From positions 5,842,001 through 5,906,000 of the forward strand of contig NZ_CP009283.1 in assembly GCF_000758625.1 (NCBI RefSeq): a DNA stretch of 64,000 nt, given 5' to 3'. The stretch is from Paenibacillus sp. FSL R7-0273 (GTDB lineage: Bacteria > Bacillota > Bacilli > Paenibacillales > Paenibacillaceae). Positions 27,645 to 37,485 of this stretch are shown one piece after another; position 1 is the stretch's first letter; each line of letters starts with the position of its first letter. The notes under the pieces were generated by a model that saw only the letters and a program-made list of their open reading frames with translations, was not told the origin of the DNA and did no database searches. The translations under genes and the position numbers were made by a program.

Positions 27645-28292
27645 CTATTCTTGTGATAGCTCCTCCTGTTCAACTGCTTCTTCTTCTGGCTGCTGATCTG
27701 CTTCATTAACTCTGCTGTAATCCTCAATAAGTGCCCATAGCTCATCACGGCCAAGCCCCAGCTCCGATGAGAATGGAATAAAGTTATCCCCCGGCAACAC
27801 GCCGAGCTCCTGCTTCATGATCTTGATGTGCTTCGGCCAGCGTGTCTTGGGAATTTTGTCTGCCTTGGTTGCTACCACGCAGAGCGGCAGGTCGTAATGC
27901 TTGAGCCAGTCAAACATCATTTTATCGTTGCCTGTCGGCGGATGACGCAGATCTACAACAAGCAGGATAAGCTTCAGTGTCTCACGCTCTTCCATGTATT
28001 TCTCAACCATTTTGCCCCATGAGGCCCGCTGGGTCTTGGATACCTTCGCATAACCGTAACCCGGGAAATCGACAAAATACATATCCTGATTAACCCGGTA
28101 ATAGTTCATATGCTGGGTCTTACCCGGTGTAGAACTGGTACGCGCAAGATTCTTGCGGTTGATCATCCGGTTGATAAGGGAAGACTTACCGACGTTGGAG
28201 CGCCCTGCCAGAGCAATCTCCGGCAAGGCGTCCATCGGGTACTGATCAGGGCCTACGGCGCTGATGATAAATTCGGCGTTATTAACTTTCAA
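27645..28292 (-). CDS. ysxC: Ribosome biogenesis GTPase YsxC/EngB
   Basis: A 215-residue TRAFAC-class GTPase needed for late 50S subunit assembly. G-motifs are in order: G1 [10 protein letters not shown]2 around [11 protein letters not shown]3 DFPGYG and G4 ATKADK. There is a typical N-terminal extension ([13 protein letters not shown]). The C-terminal tail is Glu/Gln-rich ([13 protein letters not shown]), longer and more acidic than usual. It lies 14 nt downstream of lonA, the same order as in Bacillus subtilis. Confidence 0.95.
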   Translation of the reverse strand: MKVNNAEFIISAVGPDQYPMDALPEIALAGRSNVGKSSLINRMINRKNLARTSSTPGKTQHMNYYRVNQDMYFVDFPGYGYAKVSKTQRASWGKMVEKYMEERETLKLILLVVDLRHPPTGNDKMMFDWLKHYDLPLCVVATKADKIPKTRWPKHIKIMKQELGVLPGDNFIPFSSELGLGRDELWALIEDYSRVNEADQQPEEEAVEQEELSQE

Positions 28293-28306
28293 ATAGAACT
28301 TCCTTT

Positions 28307-30670
28307 CTAATGCACACTACTCGGCGCTTTACTGCTAATGGCTCCCTGCCCGTCTACCAGCGCATGCTGGAGCACCTGATCCATATGGGATACCGGGATG
28401 AACTCCACATCGTTGCGTACGCTCTCCGGAATATCCTTGAGGTCGCGTTCGTTATCCTTCGGCAGCAGAATTTTCTTGTAACCGGCCCGGTGGGCGGCAA
28501 GTGACTTCTCTTTGAGTCCGCCAATCGGCAGAACACGTCCGCGGAGGGTAATCTCTCCCGTCATCGCTACATCCTTAGAGACATAACGCTTAGTAAGTGC
28601 AGAGATCAGCGCGGTGGCAAGGGTAATCCCGGCAGACGGACCGTCCTTCGGTATCGCACCTTCAGGGATATGAATGTGAATGTCATTCTTCTCATGAAAG
28701 TCGGGTGCCAGTCCCAGTTCCTCTGCTTTGGAACGGGTATAGCTGAAGGCAGCCTGCGCCGATTCCTTCATGACATCTCCCAGCTTACCGGTCAGCGTCA
28801 GCTTCCCGGTACCCTGAACAACCGTCACTTCAATCAGCAGCGTATCGCCGCCGACCTCGGTCCATGCCAGCCCGGTTACGGTACCAATCTGGTCCTCCAG
28901 CTCCGCCATTCCATAACGGTACTTGGATTCACCCAAATAATCTTTGACCTCAGCAGGCAGGATAGTGACCTGCTCCTTCTCGCTGGAGACAATCTGCTTC
29001 GCAGCCTTACGGCAAAGCGCTGCGATCTGCTGCTCAAGATTACGCACTCCGGATTCCCGGGTGTATTCGCGGACAATTTTAAGAAGCGTGTCGTCTTCAA
29101 TAATAAGCTGTCCTTCATCTAGCCCATGATTCTTACGCTGCTTCGGCAGCAGGTAGCGGCTGGCAATCTGCAGCTTCTCAAGCTCCGTATAACCGGGAAT
29201 ATAGAGCATCTCCATCCGGTCGAGCAGCGGACGCGGAATGTTGTGTACAGCGTTGGCTGTAGTCACGAACATAACGTTCGACAGATCGAACGGCAGCTCC
29301 ACAAAGTGGTCGCTGAACGTATTGTTTTGTTCCGGATCGAGTACTTCAAGCAGAGCGGCAGATGGATCACCACGGAAGTCTGAAGCCATCTTGTCGATTT
29401 CGTCGAGCAGGAAGACCGGATTGATGCTTCCCGCCGTCTTCATCCCCTGGATAATCCGGCCCGGCATTGCGCCGACATAAGTGCGGCGGTGACCGCGGAT
29501 TTCAGCTTCATCACGTACCCCGCCCAGCGAGATGCGGACGAATTTGCGGTTCAGGGAACGGGCGATGGAACGGGCCAGTGAGGTTTTACCGACACCTGGA
29601 GGCCCTACCAGACAGAGAATCGGACCCTTCAGCTGTTTGACCAGCTTCTGTACCGCCAAGTATTCCAGGACGCGTTCCTTCGGCTTCTCAAGGCCGTAGT
29701 GATCGGCGTCGAGCACCTGCTCCGCTTTTTGAATATCCAGATCATCTTCCGTCTCTTCACTCCACGGGAGTCCAAGCAGCCAGTCGACATAATTGCGGAT
29801 TACGCTGCCTTCGGCCGAGCTTGCCGGCATTTTCTCCAGACGGTCGATTTCCTTCTCAATCTTCTCCTGTACCCGCTCCGGCAGATTCTTTTCCTGCATT
29901 TGCGAGCGCAGCTCTTCGGCTTCACCGGCCCGGCCTTCCTTCTCACCCAGCTCCTTCTGGATCGCCTTCATCTGCTCACGCAGGTAATACTCCTTCTGGG
30001 TCTTCTCCATCTGCTTCTTCACGCGCTGGTTGATCTTACGCTCAAGCTCCAGCACTTCACGCTCATTGTTGAGAATGTCGAGCAGCTTCTCCAGACGTTT
30101 GCTGACATCGATGGTCTCCAGAATCTCCTGCTTATCCTTGATCTTTAGCGCCAGGTGGCTTGTAATCACATCGGCCAGACGCCCCGGCTCCTCAATATCC
30201 GATACGGCTGCCAGCGTCTCTGGAGTAACCTTCTTTGACAGCGTAATGTAATGCTCGAATTGGCTGAGTACCGTACGCATCAAGGCGTCGCTCTCCTGAT
30301 CGACATCCTCCTGCTCCGGCAGCTCACGCGCCATAACCTCGTAATACTCCTCATTGTCTGTATAATGAATAATCTCGGCCCGTTCCACTCCCTCCACCAG
30401 CACACGGATCGTGCCGTTCGGAAGCTTCAGCATCTGCCGCACATTGGCGACCGTGCCGACCCGAAAAATATCTTCTTGTCCAGGCTCCTCAATATTCACT
30501 TCCGACTGGGAGCAGAGGAGAATCAGGTTATCTTCAACCATAGCTTTTTCCAGTGCACGAACGGACTTCTCGCGCCCTACGTCAAGGTGCAGAACCATGC
30601 TAGGGTACACAAGAAGACCTCTAAGCGGCAATAAAGGAAAACGACGACCTTTTGATTTGTTTGGCATCAT
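28307..30670 (-). CDS. lonA: ATP-dependent protease LonA
   Basis: A 787-residue Lon (endopeptidase La) that degrades misfolded and regulatory proteins in the cytoplasm. It has an N-terminal LON substrate-recognition domain ([15 protein letters not shown]), a long helical region, an AAA+ module with Walker [10 protein letters not shown] and Walker [10 protein letters not shown], and a C-terminal serine-lysine protease domain with the nucleophile in KDGPSAGIT and the Lys in [14 protein letters not shown]. The start is ATG 30670, 8 nt after GGAGGTG. The longer frame begins inside or before this site. It heads the lonA-ysxC-unknown operon. Confidence 0.96.
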   Translation of the reverse strand: MMPNKSKGRRFPLLPLRGLLVYPSMVLHLDVGREKSVRALEKAMVEDNLILLCSQSEVNIEEPGQEDIFRVGTVANVRQMLKLPNGTIRVLVEGVERAEIIHYTDNEEYYEVMARELPEQEDVDQESDALMRTVLSQFEHYITLSKKVTPETLAAVSDIEEPGRLADVITSHLALKIKDKQEILETIDVSKRLEKLLDILNNEREVLELERKINQRVKKQMEKTQKEYYLREQMKAIQKELGEKEGRAGEAEELRSQMQEKNLPERVQEKIEKEIDRLEKMPASSAEGSVIRNYVDWLLGLPWSEETEDDLDIQKAEQVLDADHYGLEKPKERVLEYLAVQKLVKQLKGPILCLVGPPGVGKTSLARSIARSLNRKFVRISLGGVRDEAEIRGHRRTYVGAMPGRIIQGMKTAGSINPVFLLDEIDKMASDFRGDPSAALLEVLDPEQNNTFSDHFVELPFDLSNVMFVTTANAVHNIPRPLLDRMEMLYIPGYTELEKLQIASRYLLPKQRKNHGLDEGQLIIEDDTLLKIVREYTRESGVRNLEQQIAALCRKAAKQIVSSEKEQVTILPAEVKDYLGESKYRYGMAELEDQIGTVTGLAWTEVGGDTLLIEVTVVQGTGKLTLTGKLGDVMKESAQAAFSYTRSKAEELGLAPDFHEKNDIHIHIPEGAIPKDGPSAGITLATALISALTKRYVSKDVAMTGEITLRGRVLPIGGLKEKSLAAHRAGYKKILLPKDNERDLKDIPESVRNDVEFIPVSHMDQVLQHALVDGQGAISSKAPSSVH

Positions 30671-30840
30671 CGCTTTCGCACCTCCCATGGTTCTCAAGTT
30701 ATGTCATATACATCATTTTAACAAAAGCAGGTTGAAAACACCAACTGACTAAGCATAAAGCAGACGTTAATATTCAATCGCAGGACAATTCATATGTATT
30801 ATCCGTGTTTCCTCAGAAGAATATGTCAGGGCAGCGTAAA

Positions 30841-30862
30841 TAAAAAGACGCCTCACGGCGTC
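30841..30862 (-). terminator. Intrinsic terminator of the small gene
   Basis: On the minus strand GACGCC (30862-30857), a GTGA loop and GGCGTC (30852-30847) are followed by TTTTTA. The loop includes the TGA stop codon of the 51-residue frame. Confidence 0.85.
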
Positions 30863-31008
30863 CGGCTCAATCTATAGGATCTGTATGAATGCTCGCGGGC
30901 TTTCAACAGCAGCTCTTCTCTCTTCGCAGGGACGAGGCAATCGGCATAAAGAGTTTCATAATACCCGGCCAGAAAATCGTTCCACTTGCGTCTCCATTCG
31001 TGTAGCAT
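30853..31008 (-). CDS. Small 51-residue protein with its own RBS and terminator
   Basis: A short frame from ATG 31008, preceded by AAGGGGG with a 6-nt gap, one of the strongest ribosome binding sites here. The peptide (MLHEWRRKWNDFLAGYYETL start) is helical and charged, with one Cys and a basic tail (RSYRSYRLSRTP). There is no signal peptide. The TGA stop lies in the loop of a clean intrinsic terminator (30841-30862). I do not recognise the family. Ribosome binding site plus terminator make it a believable independent gene between lonA and lonB. Confidence 0.65.
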   Translation of the reverse strand: MLHEWRRKWNDFLAGYYETLYADCLVPAKREELLLKAREHSYRSYRLSRTP

Positions 31009-31091
31009 GAGAATCCCCCTTTGCTGAATTGTTTGTATGGATTATTACCCATATGTATGAGGGATTAAGCGAAAATAGTACAGCCAGCACA

Positions 31092-31120
31092 AAAAGCCGG
31101 AGAACATTCCTCCGGCTTTT
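31092..31120. terminator. Bidirectional hairpin terminator
   Basis: Arms 31092-31102 and 31110-31120 (AAAAGCCGGAG and its complement) pair perfectly with a 7-nt loop. Flanking A and T runs allow termination in both directions. It serves the 34-residue frame 31177-31281 on the minus strand. Confidence 0.8.
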
Positions 31121-31176
31121 GAAACAGCTTGTCTTGCAGTATGTACTTCATATGATATGTATATCTGGCACTATTA

Positions 31177-31281
31177 TTATCCGAGAATATTCGCTTTTAC
31201 CGGCAACAGGAATGATAGAAGAAGTAACAAGATAATCAGAACAGTAACAATATGCTTTCTATGTAACGGCTTGTTTCGCAT
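31177..31281 (-). CDS. 34-residue hydrophobic peptide gene
   Basis: A short frame from ATG 31281 with AGGAG 6 nt upstream and TATTAT (-10-like) about 50 nt upstream. The peptide has a basic head (MRNKPLHRKH), a hydrophobic run of about 16 residues rich in Leu/Ile, and a short tail (PVKANILG). It could be a small membrane protein, a type I toxin-like peptide, or the signal part of a secreted peptide. A bidirectional terminator follows at 31092-31120. Size and composition do not allow a choice. Confidence 0.55.
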   Translation of the reverse strand: MRNKPLHRKHIVTVLIILLLLLSFLLPVKANILG

Positions 31282-31378
31282 TGCGTACTCCTAATCTACT
31301 CATTAATTTTACATCACCTTAATATAATACCAGCAAATTACCAAATATGTATGTAAAATTTGTTACTTTAACAAGCAC

Positions 31379-31409
31379 AAGAGGCTGCCCTCCACAAAGG
31401 CAGCCTCTT
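31379..31409 (-). terminator. Hairpin after lonB
   Basis: Arms 31379-31389 and 31399-31409 (11 bp, perfect) with a 9-nt loop lie 17 nt beyond the lonB stop. The following minus-strand sequence (GTGCTTGTT) is only weakly T-rich, so termination may be partial. Confidence 0.65.
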
Positions 31410-31425
31410 TATACTGTTCTTCACC

Positions 31426-33132
31426 CTAAGCCTGCGACCCCTCACCCGCAGCATCCGCCTTCAGCAGAGAAGGCGAGGAGAACGTCTCCCCCGACACCGC
31501 CGGCAGGCGGATGTCGGCGGTACCCGCACCGAACAGGCTGCGGAACACCTCGTCCACGGTATCGACAGGGATGACCTGGAGCGGAGCGACATCGGCGAAC
31601 AGGGACTGCCAGTTGTCCTTGGGGATGAAGACGGTGGTCGCGCCGGCCTGGAAGGCGGCTTCGACCTTGGCGATGACGCCGCCGACCGGCTTCACGCGGC
31701 CGTGGATGCCGATCTCGCCGGTGATGGCAACGGTGTTGTCCACCGGCAGCTGGCGGATGGCCGAGACGATGGCGACGGCCATGGCCACACCGGCGGACGG
31801 GCCGTCGATCGGCGTCCCGCCGGGGAAGTTCACGTGCAGGTCGAAGCGGTCCGGCTCCAGGTTCATCATGCGCAGCACGGTGAGCACGTTCTCGACAGAG
31901 CCCTTGGCCATGCTCTTGCGGCGGATGGTCCGTGAGCCGCCGCCAATCTCTTCTTCATCGACTACTCCGGTAATGTTGAGCCTGCCCTGGCCGTTCTTCG
32001 CCGGTGCGGCGGAGACTTCGATCTCAAGCAGCGTGCCCATGCCCGGCCCGTAGACGGCGAGCCCGTTGACGAGCCCGATCTGCGGCGAGGATGGGATTTT
32101 ACGTTCGGTGCGCAGCGGCAGCTGGCTGCTTCCTGCCACCCACTCCACCTCCGCGGCACTTAGTGTATCCCGCTGCTCGGTGAGCGCAAGCCCTGCGGCC
32201 AGCTGGATCATGTTGACTGCTTCTCGGCCATTCGTCGCATACTGCTGGACTACAGCCACTGCTTCCGGACTAGGCTTCAGGCCGATTTTCTGAATCGCAT
32301 CCCTGGCAATAACCTCAATCTCTTCCGGCAGCAGCGGACGGAAATAGATCTCCATGCAGCGCGAACGCAGTGCCGGTGAGATCTCGTCCGGCGAGCGGGT
32401 GGTGGCTCCAACCAGCCGGAAATCGGCGGGCAGGCCATTTTGAAAAATATCATGGATATAAGCAGGCGTATTGCTGTCCTCGGAGTTATAATACGCGCTC
32501 TCCAGCAGCACCTTGCGGTCCTCCAGCACCTTAAGCAGCTTGTTCATCTGAATCGGGTGCAGCTCGCCGATCTCATCGAGGAACAGGATGCCCCCGTGCG
32601 CCTTCGTCACCGCACCCGGCTTCGGCTGCGGCACACCGGCGATCCCCATCGCCCCGGCCCCCTGATAGATCGGGTCATGTACAGAGCCGATCAGCGGATC
32701 GGCAATCCCCCGCTCATCGAAACGCGCCGTAGTCGCATCAATCTCCGTGAACTTTGCATCATTCTTAAAAGGCGACAGCGGATTCCGCTTCGCTTCCTCC
32801 ATCACCACACGGGCAGCTGCCGTCTTGCCGACTCCCGGAGGCCCGTAGATAATGACATGCTGAGGGTTGGCACTGCACAGCGCCGCTTTGAGCGCACGCA
32901 GCCCGTCCTTCTGTCCGACGATATCTCCAATAGTGGCAGGACGTGTTTTTTCCGAGAGCGGCTTGGTCAGAGAGATCATCCGCATTTTGCGCAGCTTGTC
33001 CAGCTCCTTGCGTGACTCCCGGTCCACCGCAGTCTTATTCGTCTTTTGTCCACGCAGCAGATTCCAAAAATAAATGCCGATAACCAGCGCGAAAAAGAGC
33101 TGCACGATCATCAGCAGTATACTGAGTTGCAT
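31426..33132 (-). CDS. lonB: Membrane-anchored ATP-dependent protease LonB
   Basis: A 568-residue Lon-family protease of the Bacillus LonB (forespore) type. Instead of a LON domain it has an N-terminal hydrophobic segment (residues 4-24). The AAA+ domain carries Walker [12 protein letters not shown] and Walker B ILFLDEIGEL. The C-terminal protease domain has the Ser in IDGPSAGVAMA and the Lys in VKPVGGVIAKVEAAF. AGGAGG stands 7 nt before ATG. It is divergent from the germination operon. In B. subtilis lonB is transcribed in the forespore, and a TATACT-containing stretch lies about 65 nt upstream here. The family position next to lonA is conserved, although two tiny genes intervene. Confidence 0.93.
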   Translation of the reverse strand: MQLSILLMIVQLFFALVIGIYFWNLLRGQKTNKTAVDRESRKELDKLRKMRMISLTKPLSEKTRPATIGDIVGQKDGLRALKAALCSANPQHVIIYGPPGVGKTAAARVVMEEAKRNPLSPFKNDAKFTEIDATTARFDERGIADPLIGSVHDPIYQGAGAMGIAGVPQPKPGAVTKAHGGILFLDEIGELHPIQMNKLLKVLEDRKVLLESAYYNSEDSNTPAYIHDIFQNGLPADFRLVGATTRSPDEISPALRSRCMEIYFRPLLPEEIEVIARDAIQKIGLKPSPEAVAVVQQYATNGREAVNMIQLAAGLALTEQRDTLSAAEVEWVAGSSQLPLRTERKIPSSPQIGLVNGLAVYGPGMGTLLEIEVSAAPAKNGQGRLNITGVVDEEEIGGGSRTIRRKSMAKGSVENVLTVLRMMNLEPDRFDLHVNFPGGTPIDGPSAGVAMAVAIVSAIRQLPVDNTVAITGEIGIHGRVKPVGGVIAKVEAAFQAGATTVFIPKDNWQSLFADVAPLQVIPVDTVDEVFRSLFGAGTADIRLPAVSGETFSSPSLLKADAAGEGSQA

Positions 33133-33228
33133 AGGTCATCCTCCTGTTTCATTCATTCTATCTGTTCGGCTCTTTTGGCTACTACTTGGTAGTATAGCCG
33201 TTTCGGAAATTCATAAACGCCGCAGAGG

Positions 33229-33259
33229 GGAATCGTACTGCACTATTTTTTGCATACTA
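33229..33259 (+). promoter_or_regulatory. Candidate sigma-G-type promoter of the germination operon
   Basis: CATACTA at 33253-33259 is an exact match to the -10 usually given for forespore sigma-G promoters. GGAATC at 33229-33234, with an 18-nt spacer, is a weak -35. It lies 44 nt upstream of the first ger gene. Germinant receptor operons are typically sigma-G dependent. Confidence 0.5.
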
Positions 33260-33302
33260 CCATATTCAGGCGGAAATACTGAGCGGACAGGAGGAGATCG
33301 AA

Positions 33303-34766
33303 ATGACTGAGAAGCATCATCCGGAGGAACCGCAAGGCCAGCTGCCCGGTTCGCTGGCGCTTTTTCTGGAGGCGATGCGCGGACGGCTGGGGAGGAGCAC
33401 GGATATCATCTACCGTTTTCTGGCCCTGGGCCCCTTCTCTGCCGCCGTTGTTTTCATAGAAGGAATGGCCGATCCCCAGGCGCTGATTGAGTCACTGCAC
33501 CGCGATCTGCCCCTGTTTGCGGAGATGGACGGCGCAGAGCCCGGCGAAGGGCTGAAGCTGTTAAAAGAACGGACGATCACGCTCGGCAAAGTAGGTGAGG
33601 TACAGACTCTGGAGGAGATTGAAGCGGAAATCCTCAGCGGCAACACGATTCTGTATATCGAGCAGGCTGTAGCAGCCCTGTCTGCAGGGACCGAAAATCT
33701 GAAGCAGCGCGCTGTAGAGGATGCTACCTCCCAGTCCGTCGTAAGAGGTCCGCGGGAGGGCTTCACGGAATCGCTGCGCGAGAATACGGCCCTTGTCCGC
33801 AGACGGGTCAAGAATCCGCAGCTGCGGATTGAAGAGCGGAAGCTGGGCGCAGCCACCCGGACCTCCGTTTCCGTCATGTACATGGAAGACAGGGTAGACA
33901 TGGCGGCACTGGAGGAGCTTAGGCGCAGGCTGGATGCCGTGAAGCTCGACAGCGTGCTGGAGAGCAACTATATAGAGGAGATGATCCAGGATAAGCGCTA
34001 CAGCCCATTTCCCACCGTATACAATACCGAACGGCCGGATGTAACTGCCTCAGCCCTCCTGGAAGGGCGGATCGCCATTCTCGTGGACGGCACACCGTTT
34101 GTGCTGATTGTTCCGGCGCTGCTTGTCCAGTTTTTCCAGTCCAGTGAGGACTACTACCAGCGCAGTGATTTTGCCAGCCTGGTCCGGATGCTCCGCTACC
34201 TCTGCTTCCTGCTTGCCCTGCTGACACCGTCGTTCTATATCGCCATTACGACCTTTCACCAGGAGATGATCCCGACCACCCTGCTGATCAGCCTGATCGG
34301 CCAGCGTGAGGGCATTCCGTTTCCCGCTTTTCTGGAGGCCTTCATTATGGAGGTTACCTTCGAAATTCTGCGCGAGGCAGGCATCCGGCTGCCGAAGTCG
34401 ATCGGCCAGTCCGTCTCGATTGTCGGAACTCTCGTAATCGGCCAAGCGGCGGTGGATGCCGGGCTTGTATCTGCAGCCATGGTCATTGTTGTCGCGATTA
34501 CCGCGATCGCCAACTTTGCCCTGCCGGCGTTCAATGTGGGCATTTCCGTGCGGATGCTGCGGTTCGTACTGATGGCAATTGCCGCTTCGTTCGGCCTGTA
34601 CGGCATAGTAATTGCGTTGATTATCCTCGCTCTGCATCTCTGCAGCCTGGAGTCGCTGGGCGTTCCTTATATGAGCTCATTCGCACCGCTGCGCCGGGGA
34701 GCACAGAAGGATACACTGCTGAGGCTGTCACAGCGGATGAAGAATCGGTACTTTGGCCCGAGCTGA
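33303..34766 (+). CDS. Spore germinant receptor A subunit (GerA family)
   Basis: A 487-residue membrane protein of the inner spore membrane, part of a nutrient germinant receptor. A hydrophilic N-terminal domain of about 260 residues precedes about 5-6 hydrophobic segments. Family blocks include IYRFLALG-like text early, SNYIEEMIQDKRYSPFPTVYNTERPD, RIAILVDGTPFVLIVPALLVQFFQSSEDYY and SIVGTLVIGQAAVDAGLVS. AGGAGGAGATCGAA precedes ATG. First gene of an A-C-D-B operon. The germinant cannot be deduced. Confidence 0.93.
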   Translation: MTEKHHPEEPQGQLPGSLALFLEAMRGRLGRSTDIIYRFLALGPFSAAVVFIEGMADPQALIESLHRDLPLFAEMDGAEPGEGLKLLKERTITLGKVGEVQTLEEIEAEILSGNTILYIEQAVAALSAGTENLKQRAVEDATSQSVVRGPREGFTESLRENTALVRRRVKNPQLRIEERKLGAATRTSVSVMYMEDRVDMAALEELRRRLDAVKLDSVLESNYIEEMIQDKRYSPFPTVYNTERPDVTASALLEGRIAILVDGTPFVLIVPALLVQFFQSSEDYYQRSDFASLVRMLRYLCFLLALLTPSFYIAITTFHQEMIPTTLLISLIGQREGIPFPAFLEAFIMEVTFEILREAGIRLPKSIGQSVSIVGTLVIGQAAVDAGLVSAAMVIVVAITAIANFALPAFNVGISVRMLRFVLMAIAASFGLYGIVIALIILALHLCSLESLGVPYMSSFAPLRRGAQKDTLLRLSQRMKNRYFGPS

Positions 34767-34794
34767 TTATGGCGGGAAAAGGAGGGGCTGTCTT

Positions 34795-36003
34795 TTGCAC
34801 ACAAAATCACTCAGCTGCATCCTGCTGCTCATCAGCCTGACCGTTCTTAGCGGCTGCTGGAGCCGCAGGGAGCTTAATGATCTGGCCATCGTCATGGCGC
34901 TCGGCGTAGATCTCGACAAGGACGGCTACGCCGTATCGGCCCAGGTGATGAATCCCGGTCAGGCCGGCAGCCTGTCGGGAGGGGCCAATGGAAGTCTGCC
35001 GATTGTGACCTACAAAGCGAAGGGTAAAACGATTCCCGAAGCGCTCCAGCGTATGTTAAGCACCACTCCGCGTAATCTGTACCTGGCTCATATCCGTGTG
35101 CTTGTCTTCGGGGAAGCCTTCGCGAGGCAGGGAGTGGGCGATGCCGTGGATTTTATTACCCGCAACCATGAGCTGCGTACGGATTTCTTTCTGCTGGTAG
35201 CCAAACACACCGAAGCGTCCACCATACTCGATGTCATCACCCCCTTTGAGCAGATCCCGGCCAACTCTCTTTACTCCTCCATTCTGGTCGCCCACAAAAA
35301 CTGGGCAGGCACCGGAAAAGTAACGCTGCAGCAATTCATCGTAGAGCTGGAGCGCGGCGGCTCCAATCCGATCATGTCGGGTGTACAGCTGGAGGGCGAC
35401 ACTTCAGAGCAGGGCTCGCTCAAAAATGTGCAGAGCGTCATCCCCAAATCGCTGATCAAGCAGGCCGGCATCGCCGTATTCAAGAAGGACAAGCTGATCG
35501 GCTGGCTGGGTGAAGGCCCGAGTAAAACCGTCAATTATGTGCTGAATGAGGTGGAATCGACCCAAGGCAATGTAGAATGTCCTGACGGCGGAGTTGCAGG
35601 ATTTATCATCACCAATGCCAAGAGCCGGATCAGGATTTCAATCAATGAGCAGGAAGAGCCCGAATTCGTTATTCATCTAAAAGCGGAGGCCAATCTCACT
35701 GCGCTCCACAGCAGAATGGATCTCAGCCAAACGGCCAGCATCAGGGAGCTGGAGCAGCGGATCGAAGGGAAGTTCAATAATCTGATGACTGCCAACATCC
35801 GGCTGGTGCAGGAGGAATATGACTCAGATATTTTTGGACTCGGCGAGGAGCTGCACCGGCAGTACCCGAAACTATGGCGAAGCTACCGCAAGCACTGGGC
35901 CGAAAGCTTCCAGTCAGTTAAGGTCAGCGTTAAATCAGATGTCGACATCCGCCGGATCGGTTCGGTTGTACAGCCGCAGCAGAAGGAGATGGAGCAGAAA
36001 TGA
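34795..36003 (+). CDS. Spore germinant receptor C subunit, lipoprotein (Ger(x)C)
   Basis: A 402-residue lipoprotein of the GerAC family. The signal peptide ends in lipobox LSGC (Cys 20), followed by WSRRELNDLAIVMALGVDLD, the hallmark start of this family. Later parts include LYLAHIRVLVFGEAFARQG, LKKAGIAVFKKDKLIGWL-like text and an amphipathic C-terminal region. The start is TTG 34795 with AAGGAGGGG and a 7-nt gap. A TTG 14 codons earlier would overlap the A-subunit gene and spoil the signal peptide. It overlaps the next gene by 4 nt. Confidence 0.92.
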   Translation: MHTKSLSCILLLISLTVLSGCWSRRELNDLAIVMALGVDLDKDGYAVSAQVMNPGQAGSLSGGANGSLPIVTYKAKGKTIPEALQRMLSTTPRNLYLAHIRVLVFGEAFARQGVGDAVDFITRNHELRTDFFLLVAKHTEASTILDVITPFEQIPANSLYSSILVAHKNWAGTGKVTLQQFIVELERGGSNPIMSGVQLEGDTSEQGSLKNVQSVIPKSLIKQAGIAVFKKDKLIGWLGEGPSKTVNYVLNEVESTQGNVECPDGGVAGFIITNAKSRIRISINEQEEPEFVIHLKAEANLTALHSRMDLSQTASIRELEQRIEGKFNNLMTANIRLVQEEYDSDIFGLGEELHRQYPKLWRSYRKHWAESFQSVKVSVKSDVDIRRIGSVVQPQQKEMEQK

Positions 36004-36212
36004 GCTGGAGCCTCTTTTTACTCCTGTCACTGCTTCTGGTGCCGGTGTTCGAAATACCTCAGCTTATCAAGCTGCGCTCGCGCCGGGATCTGCTTGTCTT
36101 TTTGGGGATATGGGCTGTTGCTCTGGCATCTACTATCGGGGTTATGGCCGGGCTCCCGCAGTGGCGGGTGCTGGACTGGGCCCGCAGCTTCGTTCAGCTG
36201 TTCCCGGGATGA
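36000..36212 (+). CDS. Small two-helix germination protein (D-subunit-like)
   Basis: A 70-residue protein with two hydrophobic helices (about 3-19 and 31-50) separated by a basic loop (KLRSRRD). Small two-TM D proteins accompany several GerA-type receptors in Bacillus and modulate their activity. This one matches in size, topology and context. It overlaps the C-subunit stop by 4 nt (ATGA). Its position between C and B is not the commonest arrangement. Confidence 0.75.
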   Translation: MSWSLFLLLSLLLVPVFEIPQLIKLRSRRDLLVFLGIWAVALASTIGVMAGLPQWRVLDWARSFVQLFPG

Positions 36213-36240
36213 TTAACTATGAGGAGGGAGGCGGCTGGCC

Positions 36241-37392
36241 TTGAAGCGGCAAACCGGTATAAGCGCACTGCAATTCTTCATCTTGACCTTCGGCTTCACC
36301 ATCGGCACCTCCATTCTTGTGACCCCGAGCGGAATCGCCCACATAGCCCGGGAAGATGCCTGGATTGCCTCCTTGGTCAGCATGCTGATCAATCTGATAA
36401 TGGTGCTGCTGTATATCGCCCTCTCCAGGCTGTATCCCGGACAGTCCCTGTATGAGATTCTGGAATCGGTGATTGGAAAATGGCCCGGCAAGCTGCTGAC
36501 GCTGGTCTACCTGTTCTACTTCATCTCACTGACCGGCACGCTGCTGGGCAATCTCGGCTTCTTTGTCTCCGGTGAGGTGATGCCCGAAACACCGCCTGAG
36601 GTGGTGCAGATCATTTTTCTGATTGCCGCTATCATCAGCGCCCGTAAAGGGCTTATCATTGTGGCCCGGGTCGGGGAGCTGTTCTTCCCGTGGGTAGTGG
36701 TGCTGCTGCTCATCCTCATTCTGGCCCTGGTTCCGCAGATCGAATGGAATTACATCAAGCCTGTGCTGGAGGAGGGATGGATGCCGGTGCTGCAGGCCGG
36801 ACTGCAGACCTCTATTTTTCAGGAATTGATTGTGCTGATGGTCTTCCTTCCGCTGGTCAAGCGGAATAAGCCCCGTGAACGTGCCTACCTCCTCGGAGCC
36901 GCTGCAGGTGATCTTGTCCTTAGTAGCATCGTTCTGCTCAGCGTGCTTGTGCTCGGCATCGAACAGACGGAGAACAGCACCTTTCCGGCATACGCCCTGG
37001 CTAAAACGATCAATATCGGCAACATCCTGCAGCGCGTGGAGGGTATTCTGATTACGATCTGGATCCTGACCTATTTCATCAAAATCTCCGTGCTGTTCCT
37101 GTCCATGCTCCAGGGCCTGCGCAGCATATTCGGACTGAAGCGGCAGAATCATCTGATCTATCCTTTAGCCGCCCTGTTCATGATCATCGCCTGGAACACC
37201 TATATTAACACCGTCTACGTTAATGAGATCATCGCTACAGTGTGGATGAAATTCTCGTCCATTTACCTGCTGATTATACCGGCCCTGCTCTATATTATCG
37301 CGCTGGTGCGGGTAAAGCTATTGAAGCAGAAGCCGCCCGGGAAACCGGCAGAAGGCCGGTCACAGCAGCAGAAAACCCAAAAATCCCCTTAA
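36241..37392 (+). CDS. Spore germinant receptor B subunit (GerAB/APC-type permease)
   Basis: A 383-residue polytopic protein of about 10 transmembrane helices. It belongs to the spore germination subgroup of the APC transporter superfamily and is thought to hold the germinant site. The N-terminus reads KRQTGISALQFFILTFGFTIGTSILVTPSG. Further on are LYPGQSLYEILESVIGKWPGKLL and FAYALAKTINIGNILQRVEG-like text. The start is TTG 36241 after GGAGGGAGG. Its stop codon falls in the left arm of the operon terminator. Confidence 0.93.
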   Translation: MKRQTGISALQFFILTFGFTIGTSILVTPSGIAHIAREDAWIASLVSMLINLIMVLLYIALSRLYPGQSLYEILESVIGKWPGKLLTLVYLFYFISLTGTLLGNLGFFVSGEVMPETPPEVVQIIFLIAAIISARKGLIIVARVGELFFPWVVVLLLILILALVPQIEWNYIKPVLEEGWMPVLQAGLQTSIFQELIVLMVFLPLVKRNKPRERAYLLGAAAGDLVLSSIVLLSVLVLGIEQTENSTFPAYALAKTINIGNILQRVEGILITIWILTYFIKISVLFLSMLQGLRSIFGLKRQNHLIYPLAALFMIIAWNTYINTVYVNEIIATVWMKFSSIYLLIIPALLYIIALVRVKLLKQKPPGKPAEGRSQQQKTQKSP

Positions 37393-37423
37393 ACTCCGGA
37401 TGCTCCGGAAGCTAAGGGGATTT
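37381..37423 (+). terminator. Terminator of the germination operon
   Basis: Arms 37381-37391 and 37413-37423 (AAATCCCCTTA and its complement) enclose a second small hairpin (TCCGGA repeated). The stop codon of the B subunit lies in the left arm. The trailing sequence is moderately T-rich. Confidence 0.75.
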
Positions 37424-37485
37424 GTTGTATAGCTAATTGTTATATGAGTACGTTATTGCAGAGAAAATCTGCTGAACCTTTTAAC

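Noticed and set aside
33919..34637. Minus-strand frames inside the GerA-family gene
   Set aside because: Low-complexity shadows of a well-conserved membrane protein gene.
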